Assembly: GCF_001949145.1 (NCBI RefSeq)
Contig: NW_019091363.1
Span: 861,871-925,870 of the forward strand
Origin: Acanthaster planci
Lineage: Eukaryota > Echinodermata > Asteroidea > Valvatida > Acanthasteridae
Length of the DNA stretch: 64,000 nucleotides
Reading direction: 5' to 3'
Positions 9,306 through 22,023 of the stretch are shown here, in pieces (position 1 is the stretch's first letter; each line of letters opens with the position of its first letter). Under the pieces are notes generated by a model that did not search any database, had not been told where the DNA came from, and saw only the letters and a list, made by a program, of their open reading frames with translations. The translations under genes and the position numbers were made by a program.

Positions 9306-12300
9306 CGTCGGAGTTTTCAATGATCCTCCTGGTGTGCGATGGCCGTCGTCTGACAGAAACTAAATTGAAAGTCACGTCCCAAATTAAGTTTCGAAAAAAA
9401 AAAACTGCTGGATCCCACAGCAGTGCTCAATCAAAAAGCACAACGGAAACTGTCCGAATCCCACTCGGTCCTTCCAGGTCCTCAAGTATAATTCTGTCGC
9501 AAAAACAATATGTCGATTTTTGTCATTTAAACGCCAAGACTTCCGAATCCTCCAAAAAAAGAGAAATGAAGCAGCTGGAGGGTTACAAATTGCGCTCTCT
9601 CTTATTCTATGAGGACGGGTAATTTGCGGAGGGTCGTTGAGACACCGGTACTGCTTCGAGGTCTCTTCGGCGCCTCTCCTTCCTCTCTGGATGGGGCGAA
9701 TTACTGCTTAGCTCTCAGTGAAGCAGCATCACCTTCTTCCCCTTGTCATTTATCCTGCAGATGTTGCCTTGCAAAAAATTTCATGGGAAATGCAAAGTGA
9801 GAGCGTGACCATGAAAAGTGGCTTTGGCTGCTCTCTCTATTCCTTTTCCTTATAATATAAAGGTACCTCTGTATACTTGCCAATATGCTGGGCTCGTGCG
9901 GTTATTTTAATTGCATTTACCAAGTCGACGACATCACGTGAACGCTGGATGGTATTTGCGGCTTGGTATTAATTTCCCCTGCCTTGGTTTTGCCCGCGCC
10001 ACCCACACACCACAACTTTGGTTATGGGGTTATCTACCGTGGATAGTCATCGCATCAAACGAATTTTACAGCATACAGATCTTCCCGTGGCGTCGTGCTC
10101 ACTGCCGCTCGCGAAGATTACCGCTGAGCTTTGACTTGGAGTTTAATTCTTGGAGGTCGATGCTTACAGTTCGCTGACTATATGATGCAACAGAAATAAT
10201 GCATCTCTCCTTCGATTTGGCTGAGCTGGCTAGAAGCCGCAGAACGATCTACGGTGTCCCTGCCATGTGTGGATAAAAGCAAACGAAATGGATTAATTGG
10301 AAACGTTCGTTATATTTATTATGGTCTGTGAATAAAAACTAATGTTCGTCAACCAATAGGTGTGTGTATCACGATCTATTAGAAAAATAAGGTTGTACCA
10401 ATATTGAAACTGCCTCGCTGTTCATGGCACAAGTGAGTAAATATTTTGATATTATAGGGACCATTTGAACCGGTGCGGACACGGGATACATATATGTGCG
10501 GCTCTGTTAACAACTGGTTGGTTAAATTGCCATTTTGTGCAGTTATTTTAAAAGCGCACGTGAGTATAGGCCTACGCAAACGTGCTTATGTAAAATGTAC
10601 ACTGCTTATATAGTGAGGGACGTGGAATCACAGTACAGAATTTGAATTCATCAACCCATTCTTTCCGAGCCGCGCACGTTTTCTGTTTGCATACAATTTC
10701 TGTTATTAATAGGCTACCTGTTTTGACACAGGATGTTGTAGGATCATACTTAGCTGCCACAGTTTGTCAATATGGGCGAATACACATTCACAGCTGTATA
10801 ACACGTAACTAATTTCATTTTAATAAAAAATATCAATAACATATATTTAACCCATGAAAATAAAGTTAGGATGTAAATTTTTGGTATCACATTAAATACA
10901 CTTTTCCATGTTTTCCATGGCAATAATGTTAAATTCCTTCATTTCATGTAGGAAATGTCGCCAAATTTTAATGTACTTAGCTGAGAGAAGAGACGCATGT
11001 TAATTTGAAGTTCTAAACACTTGGTAATAAACACTCCAAACATATATCCGTTTTCGTTTATTAGAACAAACCCTGCTATATTTTCCCAATCCCTAAACAC
11101 ACGACTGGACACCAAACACCCAATTGTGCAAACAGACAATACCACGTGTTTTGCTCCTCAAACAAAAATAATACGATATTTGGCTATAGCGCCTCACTTC
11201 ATAGTGATAACTTGTTTACAGTGAACATAATAACCTACTCAACAACCAATCGATACAGACTGCCTTATTAATTAAGACCAGCACAATAACTGTGAGGCCA
11301 AGCGAGACACACGGTTCAGCAGTTCAGGGGATACCATTCACGCGTTCATGGCGTTACCATAGAGATGAATTTTAGCCACGAGCCACTTAAGGTCAACAAC
11401 TACTTAAGAACACCGGAGTTGTTATGCTTTCTATACAGTGCTTTAAACAACTAATAATGACGTACTTCAGACAGCTAATTACTTCATACTCGGGGGAGCC
11501 CGAAGTTGGAAAGTGTGAATTGAGCCTGTACTGCAAAAACTATCTGATGTTTTCCAATCACAAGTCGGCCATGAAAGCGAGATTGAATGTTTGACAAAGA
11601 ATAAAAAATGAAAGCAATGAAATATAATTTCATTAGAGATTGAATTCAGTTGCAATAATGAACAATTTAAAATTTGCGATTCATGTATTTAAAGTGTTTT
11701 TAGTGAAATAAAAAAATGAAAACGAGGAATGGAACCGAATGAAGTCTGGCACCACCCCCTGTTTGACAGATTACACTGTATAAGATAGATTCAGGGAACA
11801 TGATCAAAGATGATTCCTTGAGAATAAGGTTTGTTCGACTGTCACGAAACAGCATAACACAGAATTATGTTACACGTATTAATTGCAGAAACAGTGAAAA
11901 ATAAACTGGAATATCTGTTTTGTTTTGTGTGTTTTTACGCATGTTGGTTTTTTAAATTTGATGGTCTGCCAATTTCTTCCGAAGACAGAAACATAACGGA
12001 AGTTTCACGTCGGCCAGACTTGGCATGCTCACGAAATGTGCCCATGTCAAGGTTGTTCGTCCATAGCGAGGAACCAAGTTACGGACGAAAACTGGTAACA
12101 AAGAATAGGAACTTGACAAAACTGGAGTTAAACCTACGACCTCTGAGGTGCCGTAGGCTGAATGAATGATGTTCTGAAAACCGAGTCTTCTGCATGCGGC
12201 TGTTTTCAAATTGGCAATATCTGGGTTGCAGATGAGTCAGACACCGTAAACCTCAAGATTGAGATGAGCAGCAACATTTTGCTAATGCTGCAAAACTGAA

Positions 12301-15300
12301 CGGGAAGCGATCCTGAAACCAACTCATTCAGAAAGCGCAAGAGATTTGACGCATCGCCGTCTGGATTCATGTCAACATCGAGGACAAAGGAGCTTTTAAC
12401 AGTTATTTTCCAAAGACCACGCCCTTCTCAATTTGCGGACTGTTAAGTTTGTCGTGGATGGGCCAAATTTAGGAGAAAGAATAAGAATTACAATGCATAA
12501 CGTCTGTTCGTTTGCGTGTTCAGTTGTTGGTTTTCAGTGTTGGGGTTGTTTTTCTGTGAATAGTGGGGTTTTGAGCGGTCCGTGTTGCCTTTTCTTAATC
12601 AGTATATCGGGTTGTCTGTGTCGTGGTTTTGTTCTGTGTGTTTTGAGGACGTGAATTCTGTTTTAGCTGTTCACTCGTTTTTGCCTGTTAATGTATATTA
12701 CTTGGATTTTCAGCTCTTCCTTTTTCTGAAGTTTGAAGTTGTCTATCTAGTGTGATTTTAAAAAATCTTTTTGGATTTTTTTAAATTTTTGGATATACTA
12801 CAGAATACGTTTGTAGATTTTTAAAGTAATGTTTGTGACACTTGTAAGTGGCGGTTTGCCACAGTGGGTTGTTATCGAAATAAATTAAATAGATAAACAG
12901 AGCATGGTGGGGTTGAATTTCTGGGATTCGTCTTTCTCGGCTGTAAATAATTGAAGGTAATGTTTTTGCTCTATGTTTAGATGATGCCCAATGTACTGTG
13001 CTGATTTGTTCGTATGGCTCTGCTTTTCATCAGTCAGGTTGGATGATAATTGACGAAGTGCGAATCTTTAGTTCTATGTCTCAAATAATTAACAACTTCA
13101 AGCTTTATTTCTACATGCAATTACTCACAGACCACTTAATTACTCGGGGGTAAATTTCGCCCACGAGTGGAGTTGTATTACTGTTGCCGACGGCTTGCAT
13201 TAGTCGTTCAGAAAGGTGTTATTGTCAGTCCCATCAGGGAGATTCTAAAACACCCGAGGAATCCCATGCCAGATATAGTCGAGTCCTGTCGTTGACCGCA
13301 AGAACTTTTGTTCCTGCAGAGTTCTTCATCCCCGGCCAAACTTTCGAGGCAGCTGCCAGATAAGGTCAGGCACGCAGTCTGAGATGTTTATGCTGATTTC
13401 CTTTTCTGTGTACACAAAAGCCCATCAACTGAAGCTGATAACCCCCCCCCCCAAAAAAAACCACGGGGACTGAAGAAAGTCAGAGCCAAGGGCATGGCAG
13501 AGTTAATTCCCCTCGCCATTTCAATTTGCGGCGACCGCAGGGTCTGGCGGGTGGTGGGACTGTGAAAGATGACTTGAGCAGACGTGAAAGAAAATGAAAA
13601 GAGGGCAGGGGAACTTTAATTGCTGTATTTACGAGTGACTGAAGTGACGCCATTTTGTGTCTCCATTTGGCCAGAAGGGCAGGAGAACACCTTCCCGGAC
13701 TCCTGGAGACAAGACACTAGCAGTATCTTCCCGTTCTCTCGGTAGGGTGGACAGGTCCGTGTCTCGCAAGGTTCCCTCCGGGCCGTTTACGTCGGTTAAG
13801 TGTCAAAGTGAATTTCCTCCCCTGAATGGCTGGGCAGGTGGCTGAATCGTCGCTCCTCAGCATATCGAACGCATCTTTTCCGCGGGCGGGGGATATGTGT
13901 TTTGACGCGTGCAAATTGATTTGTCGGCCAATGTAACGCGCGCGCCATCGCCAACGTAGCAGCAAAAAATACTCCTTTGGCCAGGCTACAACCGTGTCCC
14001 GGCCTGATTGGTCTCTTTCGCTGTCGGACTGCGAGAAAGAACGTCGGTTTTCCCCCGTCTTTTCCAATATTGTCAATATCCTTCCGACCGAGTACAGTAT
14101 CCTAAATGAAGTTTACTCATAGTTATTAAGGGAATGGAAGATTGTTAACAGCCATGTTGTTGCATGTACAGAAAAATCGAACTATACCTCGCAACACCGT
14201 CAACAAATTATCCGACTGTTAATTTAAAGTTCGTTCGCTTTCCTCCTCTAAAGAAGATAAAAAGTCTATTTTTATGCAGTGATCGCTATTTTTGAAATTT
14301 ATTTTTTCTTTAAAAGTGATAGAATGAATTATTTCCCGAAAAGGGGTATCCTTTAAATACATGCTTAATTAATATACATTGAGTATTACCGGTAACTCCA
14401 CAATGCAGTGTGATCAAGGGCCAAAAGATATGATGTAGTTCACGAACTACAAAAGGTCCGTCATTCTGTTATTCTTTTGTTCTTAAATCTTATTTGCTCA
14501 GTCAACTAACTCCGATACCATGTAAAGATTGACCTTGAATGACCTTTTTTTATGGACCAGGCAACTTTATGTTAAGCGACGGTCAGAGATGTTGTTGTGT
14601 TATACATGCACGTCCCAACGGAAAATACTTCAAATGCAATACAAACCGCGTTTATGACGTCTTTTACAGTTCCGGATCCCGTGCCAATGCCATTGTTTGC
14701 TCACTTGTGTCAATTTATGACGCACACAAAATAATATACACGTATTTTTGCTCAACGACATTTAACGACAGGTTAATACTAAAGAGAAGGGTAGAGAGGT
14801 TTTTTCGCCTGATACTTCAGTTTTGTACAGTGGGAAACTTCTCAGATGGATTAGAACCAACTGACATGAGTTATCGAGTTTGTTTTTGTTAGCACACATT
14901 TTAACTGTTAGACTGATCTGATACGACGTAAATTTTAATAGTGAAATTTTCCACTGATCAATCACTCGATAGCAAAAGTGCGTCGATGTTCACAGAAAAC
15001 GTCATTCAATACTACAGTGCTCTTCCACATTCTTTTGACAATGTATCTAACAGGGCAAACAATACTTGCAAATACAAGTTCAGACTTGGTCCCCTGCATT
15101 TGTTGGATAGCCACATGTCCCCCTCTGCCTTTTCCTTCCGCAGTCGAATCAAGACGAACATTGCTCAATACCTTAAGCTAGGGGTATTAAGTATACGACA
15201 TTGGAAGAAAGTAGGCCTACCTGATAAACATCTGAGTTGTTGATTTAAACCTTGGCACACCCTCGGCGAATGAGAAAATGTCAACAATTGACGTATTTTT

Positions 15301-16631
15301 TTTTATAGCCTCCATCAAACAGGTCCACGGTTTCTCCACCATAGTCATGAATTGTTTAGGCAATGCGCCGGGGTTCAACCTCGATGGCCACCGGCATATC
15401 ACAACACACTGCGGGCGCTGGAGGGGGGAAATTAATAAGCGGAGGGGAAAGACAGAAGCCGGCGATGTCATGCTGCGGCATCGATTTTGATCGACAGAAG
15501 TGGAACAAAGTCCAACTTGACATCGGCTGGGAAACACCAGACACGCCAGGAGGGGTTGCAAGCTCTGACATAAATAGCCTAGGCGGGCACCCAAGCCCCG
15601 AGTTAGAGGGGGAGCAATGGGAAAAGGGGGCGTGTCCCAGATGACTGATCTAGATGATGGCGGAATAGACAACTATAGACACCGCCAACTAAATTGGGTT
15701 GGGGGCGTTAATTTTTCTCAACCGTTGGGCATTTCCGTCTTCTGTTGACGAGATACGATGTCAATTTTCCCAGAAATGTGGACATTCAGATAACTGTAAT
15801 CATGACAGCTGTAGATGTCATGTCAAAGGAAACACACGGTTTACGAATATGTCAAGAAAATTTGGCAGAATAAAAAATTAAGTAAAACAACGGTACATGT
15901 ACTATGAAATACGCAAAGCTTCGTACATACTGCCGCTGGAAGGAATCAAGGAAGCGCATCTACGTTCATTCGTGCACATTTATTTCGTACTCTGAATACA
16001 CACAAAATCTACTTAAGATAACGAAGGAGAAGTCACGTTAAGCGAAAGAGAGGAGTGGCACATTCAAAAAGCCGAAGCTTGTGTCAAAAGTGCCCTAATG
16101 AAAAAATGACAAAAAAGCAATTGAATGGCGATGAAACAAGAAATAAAGTTTACGTGTAACAGTGAACCTTGAATGGACGCACTAGGGTATTATTTCGAAG
16201 GTTTGTTGAGAAAACGTGTACATCAGATTGTTTATTTGCAACAGATATACAGATCCATTTTTGCCGGCTCCCGAAATATCCAGCAGGTTTTGAGTTTATA
16301 GATACAATAGACGGAGCAAGTTATCGAATTGCGTTATAACATCTCTCTAAAGCAACAGTAATGATCTACATGTAGGAAGTCAAGAAAACCTCTCTCGGTG
16401 ATGTTTCTCCACTTTTGTCGAACAGCCTTCATTTCTTCGCACTAATTTTGTTCAGCCTTTTTTTTTCTGCTGAGTGATGAGAAGTCTGCTGTCACATTAA
16501 TGCAGTCCAGTTTGGGCTTCATGTGCGTTCACACGCTATGCTCACATTAGCGCGGCAGGCCTCCATTAAAATGCAATCATGTCATAAGACGATTAATGGG
16601 AGCCTGAGCAACAGCATGGATCAATCATTAA

Positions 16632-17127
16632 TGTGCTTGGCTGGTCTTAAACGTGCGTTTAAGACCGCTCAGGAGAATGGGCGCGACTAATGCTCGAGCC
16701 GGTCTTAAACGTCAGTTTAAAGACCGGCCAAGCACATATTTATTCCCCATTCATAAATACCCTTTTAGTTAGAGAGTAAAAAAATGTCAATGTATGATGG
16801 ATTTCCAACGATTTTGTACTAAAAGTTTACTTTCATTTTCCCGAACACCCCCGTTCATTTTATGGTGTATTCCTTTTGCATGTTGTCCAATAGAGTCTCC
16901 TTGTATATCGACTTGGCGCGCGCATGGCGCGTTCTGCGTGTTGCGCATGCGTCGCACGCAGACTCATGATCAATCATGGAGTAAACTGTCTCGTATCCCG
17001 GTACCAGCGCGTGTTTTACGCAGCGGGTATTGTCACTTCTCAGCGGGCATAATACAAAATCAAGTTGCACGTTGTTGAATACGGAGACTGTCAGAGGTAT
17101 TTATGAATTTGAATTATGCGATAATTT
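16632..17127 (+). repeat. Dispersed repeat, family R3, copy 1, with nested palindromes
   Basis: Nearly 500 bp that aligns along most of its length to 25001-25432. Shared blocks include CCAAGCACATATTTAT, GATGGATTTCCAA, TTCATTTTATGGT, TATTCCTTTTG, AAACTGTCTCGT, CCAGCGCGTG, TTCTCAGCGGGCAT and AGGTATTTATGAAT. The left end (16632-16736) is an inverted repeat whose two arms are themselves palindromic: GGTCTTAAACG-TG-CGTTTAAGACC on the left, and a near-palindrome on the right. It is non-coding, and the presence of two copies points to a non-autonomous mobile element. Confidence 0.75.
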
Positions 17128-18039
17128 TATGAATTCCATCGTGCCATGGAAACTAAAAGCTCGTCGTGAATAAGTCATACTTATTTTGGAGTTCAAAAAA
17201 GGGAAGCACGGAACAAAAAACAAAACAACTGTCGATAAATGCACCAACCTTCGACACACTTGATACTGGTACTTAAAAACATCATTATCACCGTTTCATA
17301 CTGAAATTCAGCTCATGCCAACTTTAACTGAATATGCGAGCACGAACTCGAGGGAAGACAATGTATTGCATTTTAAGAATATGGAAGATCCGTATTGCCA
17401 AAATGTTATTATTTTTTTACAAAAATTCCCACACCACTGGTGACTACAATTTCCTCCAATCCTACACCATTGCTTCACAGTCTGTCTGGCAATGTTCCAG
17501 ACTGGTGCATTTCCCCATCATTTTGTAAGGATCTTTCGGTTTGATAAACAGTCTCAATTTTCTAGGACTCATTTTCATGATGACTCACTCCCCCAGAGAA
17601 CTAAATTTAGACTTAATCGTGTTGTCCTATCGTATAGTGTTTCAGCTAAATCGTTGAATAGACGGCGATTTGCAGCCCTCCCGAGAATTTTATACTGGTA
17701 CCGAATTTCTATGGGAAATGAAACGATTTCTCCAGAAGCGGAATCCACTTAATACTCCTGGATGTATTCTGAACTAAATCTGAGGGTAGGAAGTCTAGCT
17801 ATATCATCCCCAATGCACAGCTCAATCTCAGCGAAGAACTGTTAATTACGAATTTTTTTGCGAGCCACACCGACTTAAAACTAGTAAAGAAAATCTATCT
17901 ATGATTCTATAAGTGGGGGAGGGGGTTGATGGTCACTCCGCAGATGTATATAACCTTGTTCACAGTTTCAAGGGTGGAATATCTTTCCCGGTGATGCCGT
18001 CATCAAACATCGTTCCCTGAAAAGTATTTTAGCAACTGC

Positions 18040-18890
18040 TGTAGGTTTTCCCGGCAATTTCTTGCCAAGGCCTTTGATACAGTCAACCATGATATACTTC
18101 TAAACCAACTTGCTTAGTGTTGCGCATGAGGAACCGCCTTGGAGTGGTTCAGGAGTTACCTTTCAACAATTCGTATCTGTTAATGGTACTCAGTCCTCTG
18201 TACATTTTCTCATGGAGTTCCGCAAGGATCCATTCTGGGGCCCCTTTTATTTTCAATCTATATCAATGACTTTGTTAAATATTCTGACTTGTTTGCTTTT
18301 ACTTTATTCGCTAATGACAGTAACCTATTATGAAAAAGTTAATCTTGAGCTTATCAAAGTTTCAAACTGGCTCAAAGCAAACGAGTTGTCTCATAATATT
18401 ACGAAAACTAACTATATGCTGTTTAGTAAAAAGCAACACCATAAACTACCTGAAATCCTTACTGATGACGCACATATTGAAAAAACTGACTGTGTGAAAT
18501 TCTTAGGTCTGTATATTGAACAGAATCTCTTATGGAAAAAACAAATTCATAATATCTGCACGATTATTAAAAAATATAGGAGTTATGTGTAAATTAAAGC
18601 CCCTTTCCCTCAGGATGTATCATTTAAACTTTACAATACTTTAATTGTATCGTATTTAACATTTGGGATATTAGCCCGGGATACTTACGGGTTCAGTAGA
18701 ATACTAAAACTACAAAAAAGTTTCAATCAAAGAAAGAAACTTTATCATGCTTCTCTACAAATTTTCCTCTTTGACATATCATGCATCCTGATTCTTATCA
18801 AAGGGGATTTTTGTTTGGAAATAATATTAATACTAAAGGGCATTGTAAATTAAAACCCAAGGAAACAAGATCAAATTTACTTTCATATTA
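18040..18890 (+). pseudogene. Decayed non-LTR retrotransposon reverse transcriptase fragment
   Basis: Reading across frames shows RT landmarks in order: AKAFDTVNHDILL near 18064 followed by an in-frame stop, GVPQGSILGPLLF near 18213, the F-A-x-D active-site box with Asn instead of the first Asp (near 18307), then SNWLKANELSHNITKTNYM, FLGLYIEQNLLWKKQI and a degraded C-terminal part. The pattern fits L2/CR1-type LINEs. At least two frameshifts and several stops make it inactive. The Asp expected in motif A appears as Phe. The longest uninterrupted frame is about 18110-18592. No 5' end, endonuclease domain or 3' tail was recognised, so it is a truncated remnant. Confidence 0.85.
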
Positions 18891-19757
18891 ACACGACTAC
18901 AGCCGTTGTTTAGATCAAAAAGATAAAAATTCCTTTACACTTCGATGAATCTTGGTAGTGAACCTTCGAAGAAATGGTTCGATGGGCCTGATTTATTCTC
19001 TACACTTCTGCTTCGAGTTTGGGTAAAAATGCGAGCTCCTGTATTCTAAGAAGTCATAGTATCTAATGATTGGGATGAACTGTCCTTCAACTTCCGCGCA
19101 AGCACCGTCGGGAGAGTAATAAACACGCAAGCGTTGTTGGGGGTGTTTGCAAGTTTGCTTGAAAGGCGCTTTGATTCTATTATTTTCTTCAAGCACCGGT
19201 TATGGTACAGCCCGCCCTCTCCTCAGTTGTTCAGCTAAAACTCAGTAATGTAGACAGGTTCCAAACCTTACACAGCAATAAATCTACGTTACGAGTTGGA
19301 TACTAGTCTACATCTTACGATGTACCAGCGGGGCATACGAACATTGTTTACGGTATCTGTGCAACAAGGAAAATTCTCATAATCGGGAAGCGATTGAGGT
19401 GTTGACATCGATTCCTCCCTCTACGATCTGGGAAAAATAGGCAGGTGGGGACAGTATTCGAGAAAAGCTTGTGTGATATCTAATAAAACTAGAAAACGCG
19501 AGAAAATCGAAACGTTGTTGTAGGCCCAGTTTTCGGACGAGCGCGTAAAAAAGTCTACAAAGGGAAGAGTGGAGTTCCATATACGGACGCCAATAAATAT
19601 TCCCTTCAGTTATGTATTAGCCATCAGAAAGCAAAAACATGTCAAGAAAAGTTCAATTTAGGTGGGAAAATATGAAGCCATTTACTGAGAAAACACAATT
19701 TTTCAAACCAGTCTCATGTCATAGCCTAGGGTTTGTGCATGGGTTGTCGAGTGGCAT

Positions 19758-20259
19758 CCGTATATGTAACTTCAAGAATTCTAAGTCACAAACTCTGTGA
19801 TACTCCGTGTGACCTAGAGGAGACAAGGTTTACATGATTTGGTAATGCTATGGGGTTTTGGAATTGAAATTTTGTGGTGAAATGGTTGATACTTAGCAAG
19901 CACGGTGGTGAGCTCAATCAATGCATGCGCAGTCTGATAAACACGAACAGCATGAACAGAGCGACAGTCAACAGGTGGAAGCAAGAACTTGGTGAGCAAA
20001 AATCTCATTTTTTCTCCAAAATACTCCATCTCATGCTCTGAAACTGTTGTTATCCCCTTTTTAAAAAAAACAGGTAGGCCTATGCTGACAGGGGAAAATT
20101 TGATTTAATAGCTTTCTTACGGCTGTGAACCATTTCACCACAAAATTTCGATTCCAAAACCCCATAGCGTTACAATGCCATGTAAATCTTGTCTCCTCTA
20201 GGTCACAAGGAGTATCACGGAGTTAGTGACTTAGAGTTCTCGAAGTACTGTATATATGG
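19758..20259. repeat. Large fold-back element with 130-bp inverted arms
   Basis: The left arm, about 19758-19887, and right arm, about 20128-20259, are reverse complements with scattered mismatches. Examples are GACCTAGAGGAGACAAG against CTTGTCTCCTCTAGGTC, and CATTTCACCACAAAAT on the right arm for ATTTTGTGGTGAAATG on the left. The 240-bp centre is unrelated to the arms and non-coding. The structure fits a MITE or other fold-back transposon. No second copy was found in the window. Confidence 0.8.
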
Positions 20260-20470
20260 AACTCTTTCCAAAAGAAAACAAAACCATCACCTCAAACAAA
20301 GTGAGACCCTTGTATATTTGAGGACCCCAACTGTTGTGTCATTTCAATCTTGTAAAACTGGTCAGCCCCCCAAAAAAATCATTTGGCGATGCTCTTTTTG
20401 TTGTGCTTACCCTATTTTTTGGAAATTTTAAATAGGCCTAAGCCTGTTTCTTGTGCACATGTTCAGAGGA

Positions 20471-20556
20471 TTAAACAGAGGGGAACAAATTTGTGACAAC
20501 AACGTTTGGCAAATGGATGCTCGTTTATTGTTGCAGACAATTTGTTCCCCTCTAGC
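20471..20556. repeat. Short inverted repeat
   Basis: AGAGGGGAACAAATTTGT near 20475 is matched in reverse complement by ACAATTTGTTCCCCTCT ending near 20555, separated by about 45 bp. It could be a small fold-back element or a fragment of one. It lies upstream of the sequence gap. Confidence 0.5.
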
Positions 20557-21057
20557 TTTCACTTAGGCGGATGGGGGTGCTAAAATCAAGATGGCGACGG
20601 AACAGGAAATTGGATTTATTTTGTAAGTTGTTAGAAAATGTGACTTCTTACTGATATTGTGATAAACCAGCCGTGCAGATTTGAATCCACGATGTGTCTT
20701 GTGTTAAAACACTCACAGTTTCCCCTCATAATTTCCCTCAAAACTCAAAAACGTGCCCTCTTTTCACAACATCAGCCCTAGGTTCAGTTGTTGAGCATGA
20801 TGCCATAGCCATGTACCAAGGTGAATTCAAAAGTTAAAATGTAGGTCTCCCATAGCCCTTCAGTCCCAAATCCCCTGATTTCAATATTATTTTTCATACA
20901 CCCTTGGGGTTAGGGGTAGGTTCTGTTATAGGAATGGGGTCCCCAAATATACAATCTCCTCCCCCCCCAAAAAAAAAGAAAAAAGAAATGAAAGAACTAG
21001 GTCTAGGTAAGTTACTACCAATATCACTAATTTTCCCTTGGGAGAGTTTGTTGAAAA

Positions 21058-21545
21058 NNNNNNNNNNNNNNNNNNNNNNNNNNNNNNNNNNNNNNNNNNN
21101 NNNNNNNNNNNNNNNNNNNNNNNNNNNNNNNNNNNNNNNNNNNNNNNNNNNNNNNNNNNNNNNNNNNNNNNNNNNNNNNNNNNNNNNNNNNNNNNNNNNN
21201 NNNNNNNNNNNNNNNNNNNNNNNNNNNNNNNNNNNNNNNNNNNNNNNNNNNNNNNNNNNNNNNNNNNNNNNNNNNNNNNNNNNNNNNNNNNNNNNNNNNN
21301 NNNNNNNNNNNNNNNNNNNNNNNNNNNNNNNNNNNNNNNNNNNNNNNNNNNNNNNNNNNNNNNNNNNNNNNNNNNNNNNNNNNNNNNNNNNNNNNNNNNN
21401 NNNNNNNNNNNNNNNNNNNNNNNNNNNNNNNNNNNNNNNNNNNNNNNNNNNNNNNNNNNNNNNNNNNNNNNNNNNNNNNNNNNNNNNNNNNNNNNNNNNN
21501 NNNNNNNNNNNNNNNNNNNNNNNNNNNNNNNNNNNNNNNNNNNNN
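21058..21545. other. Assembly gap (488 N)
   Basis: An unbroken run of N. Long translated frames that cross it are artefacts. The left flank ends in C- and A-rich homopolymers (20960-20990), which may have caused the assembly break. Confidence 0.99.
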
Positions 21546-22023
21546 AGCTGGGGAAATACTAAACATTTAGAGACCTGTCTAAGACAACAAATGATATAAT
21601 GTGTCAGACCATTTTTCACACAGGGTATCAAGTGATGTCCAGATAAAGAACTCCATCCAAGAATGAATTTATGAGGGTCTTCCATATCTGGAGCTGAGAT
21701 GTCAAAATGAAATACTCATCTCTGTGCTACATGTGAAAAGTCGAACTTGTCTTGGACTTGAAAGGAAGAGGCCAAATATAGAGCCCTATAATACTGTCGA
21801 AATTGTGTTTCCTGTTGCTAGCCTACCAAGGCACTTGAAAACTCTAAGGGCCTGATATAACATGCTTTCTAATCTGAATTTTGAATGTTTTTAAAAAAAG
21901 CATTGGGAGTGTTTAAAGAACGAATGTTTGCCCATTTACATTTTGTAGATGCTTGTCCGCCTGTCGTCATCAGGACACTTTGTCCAACCAGTGAGACAAA
22001 TTAGTTTGAGTTTAGCTCATGCG

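Noticed and set aside
9845-9865. TATA-like box for the GPCR gene (minus-strand TATATTATAAGG)
   Set aside because: It is 540 bp from the start codon, reads as A+T-rich on both strands, and there is no evidence for a transcription start.
13717-14076. 119-codon open frame on the minus strand
   Set aside because: Again in a C+G-richer patch and rich in Arg/Ser. No domain or supporting context.
14404-14460. Palindrome GTAGTTC-AC-GAACTAC near 14435
   Set aside because: Only 7-bp arms. Such short palindromes are expected by chance in 64 kb.
15217-15672. 151-codon open frame on the minus strand and a 93-codon one on the plus strand
   Set aside because: Both arise in a locally C+G-richer patch where stops are rarer. 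No family resemblance and no splice support.
20894-21685. Long open frames spanning 20894-21685 on both strands
   Set aside because: They cross the N gap, which is translated as X. The real sequence on each side is short and repeat-like.
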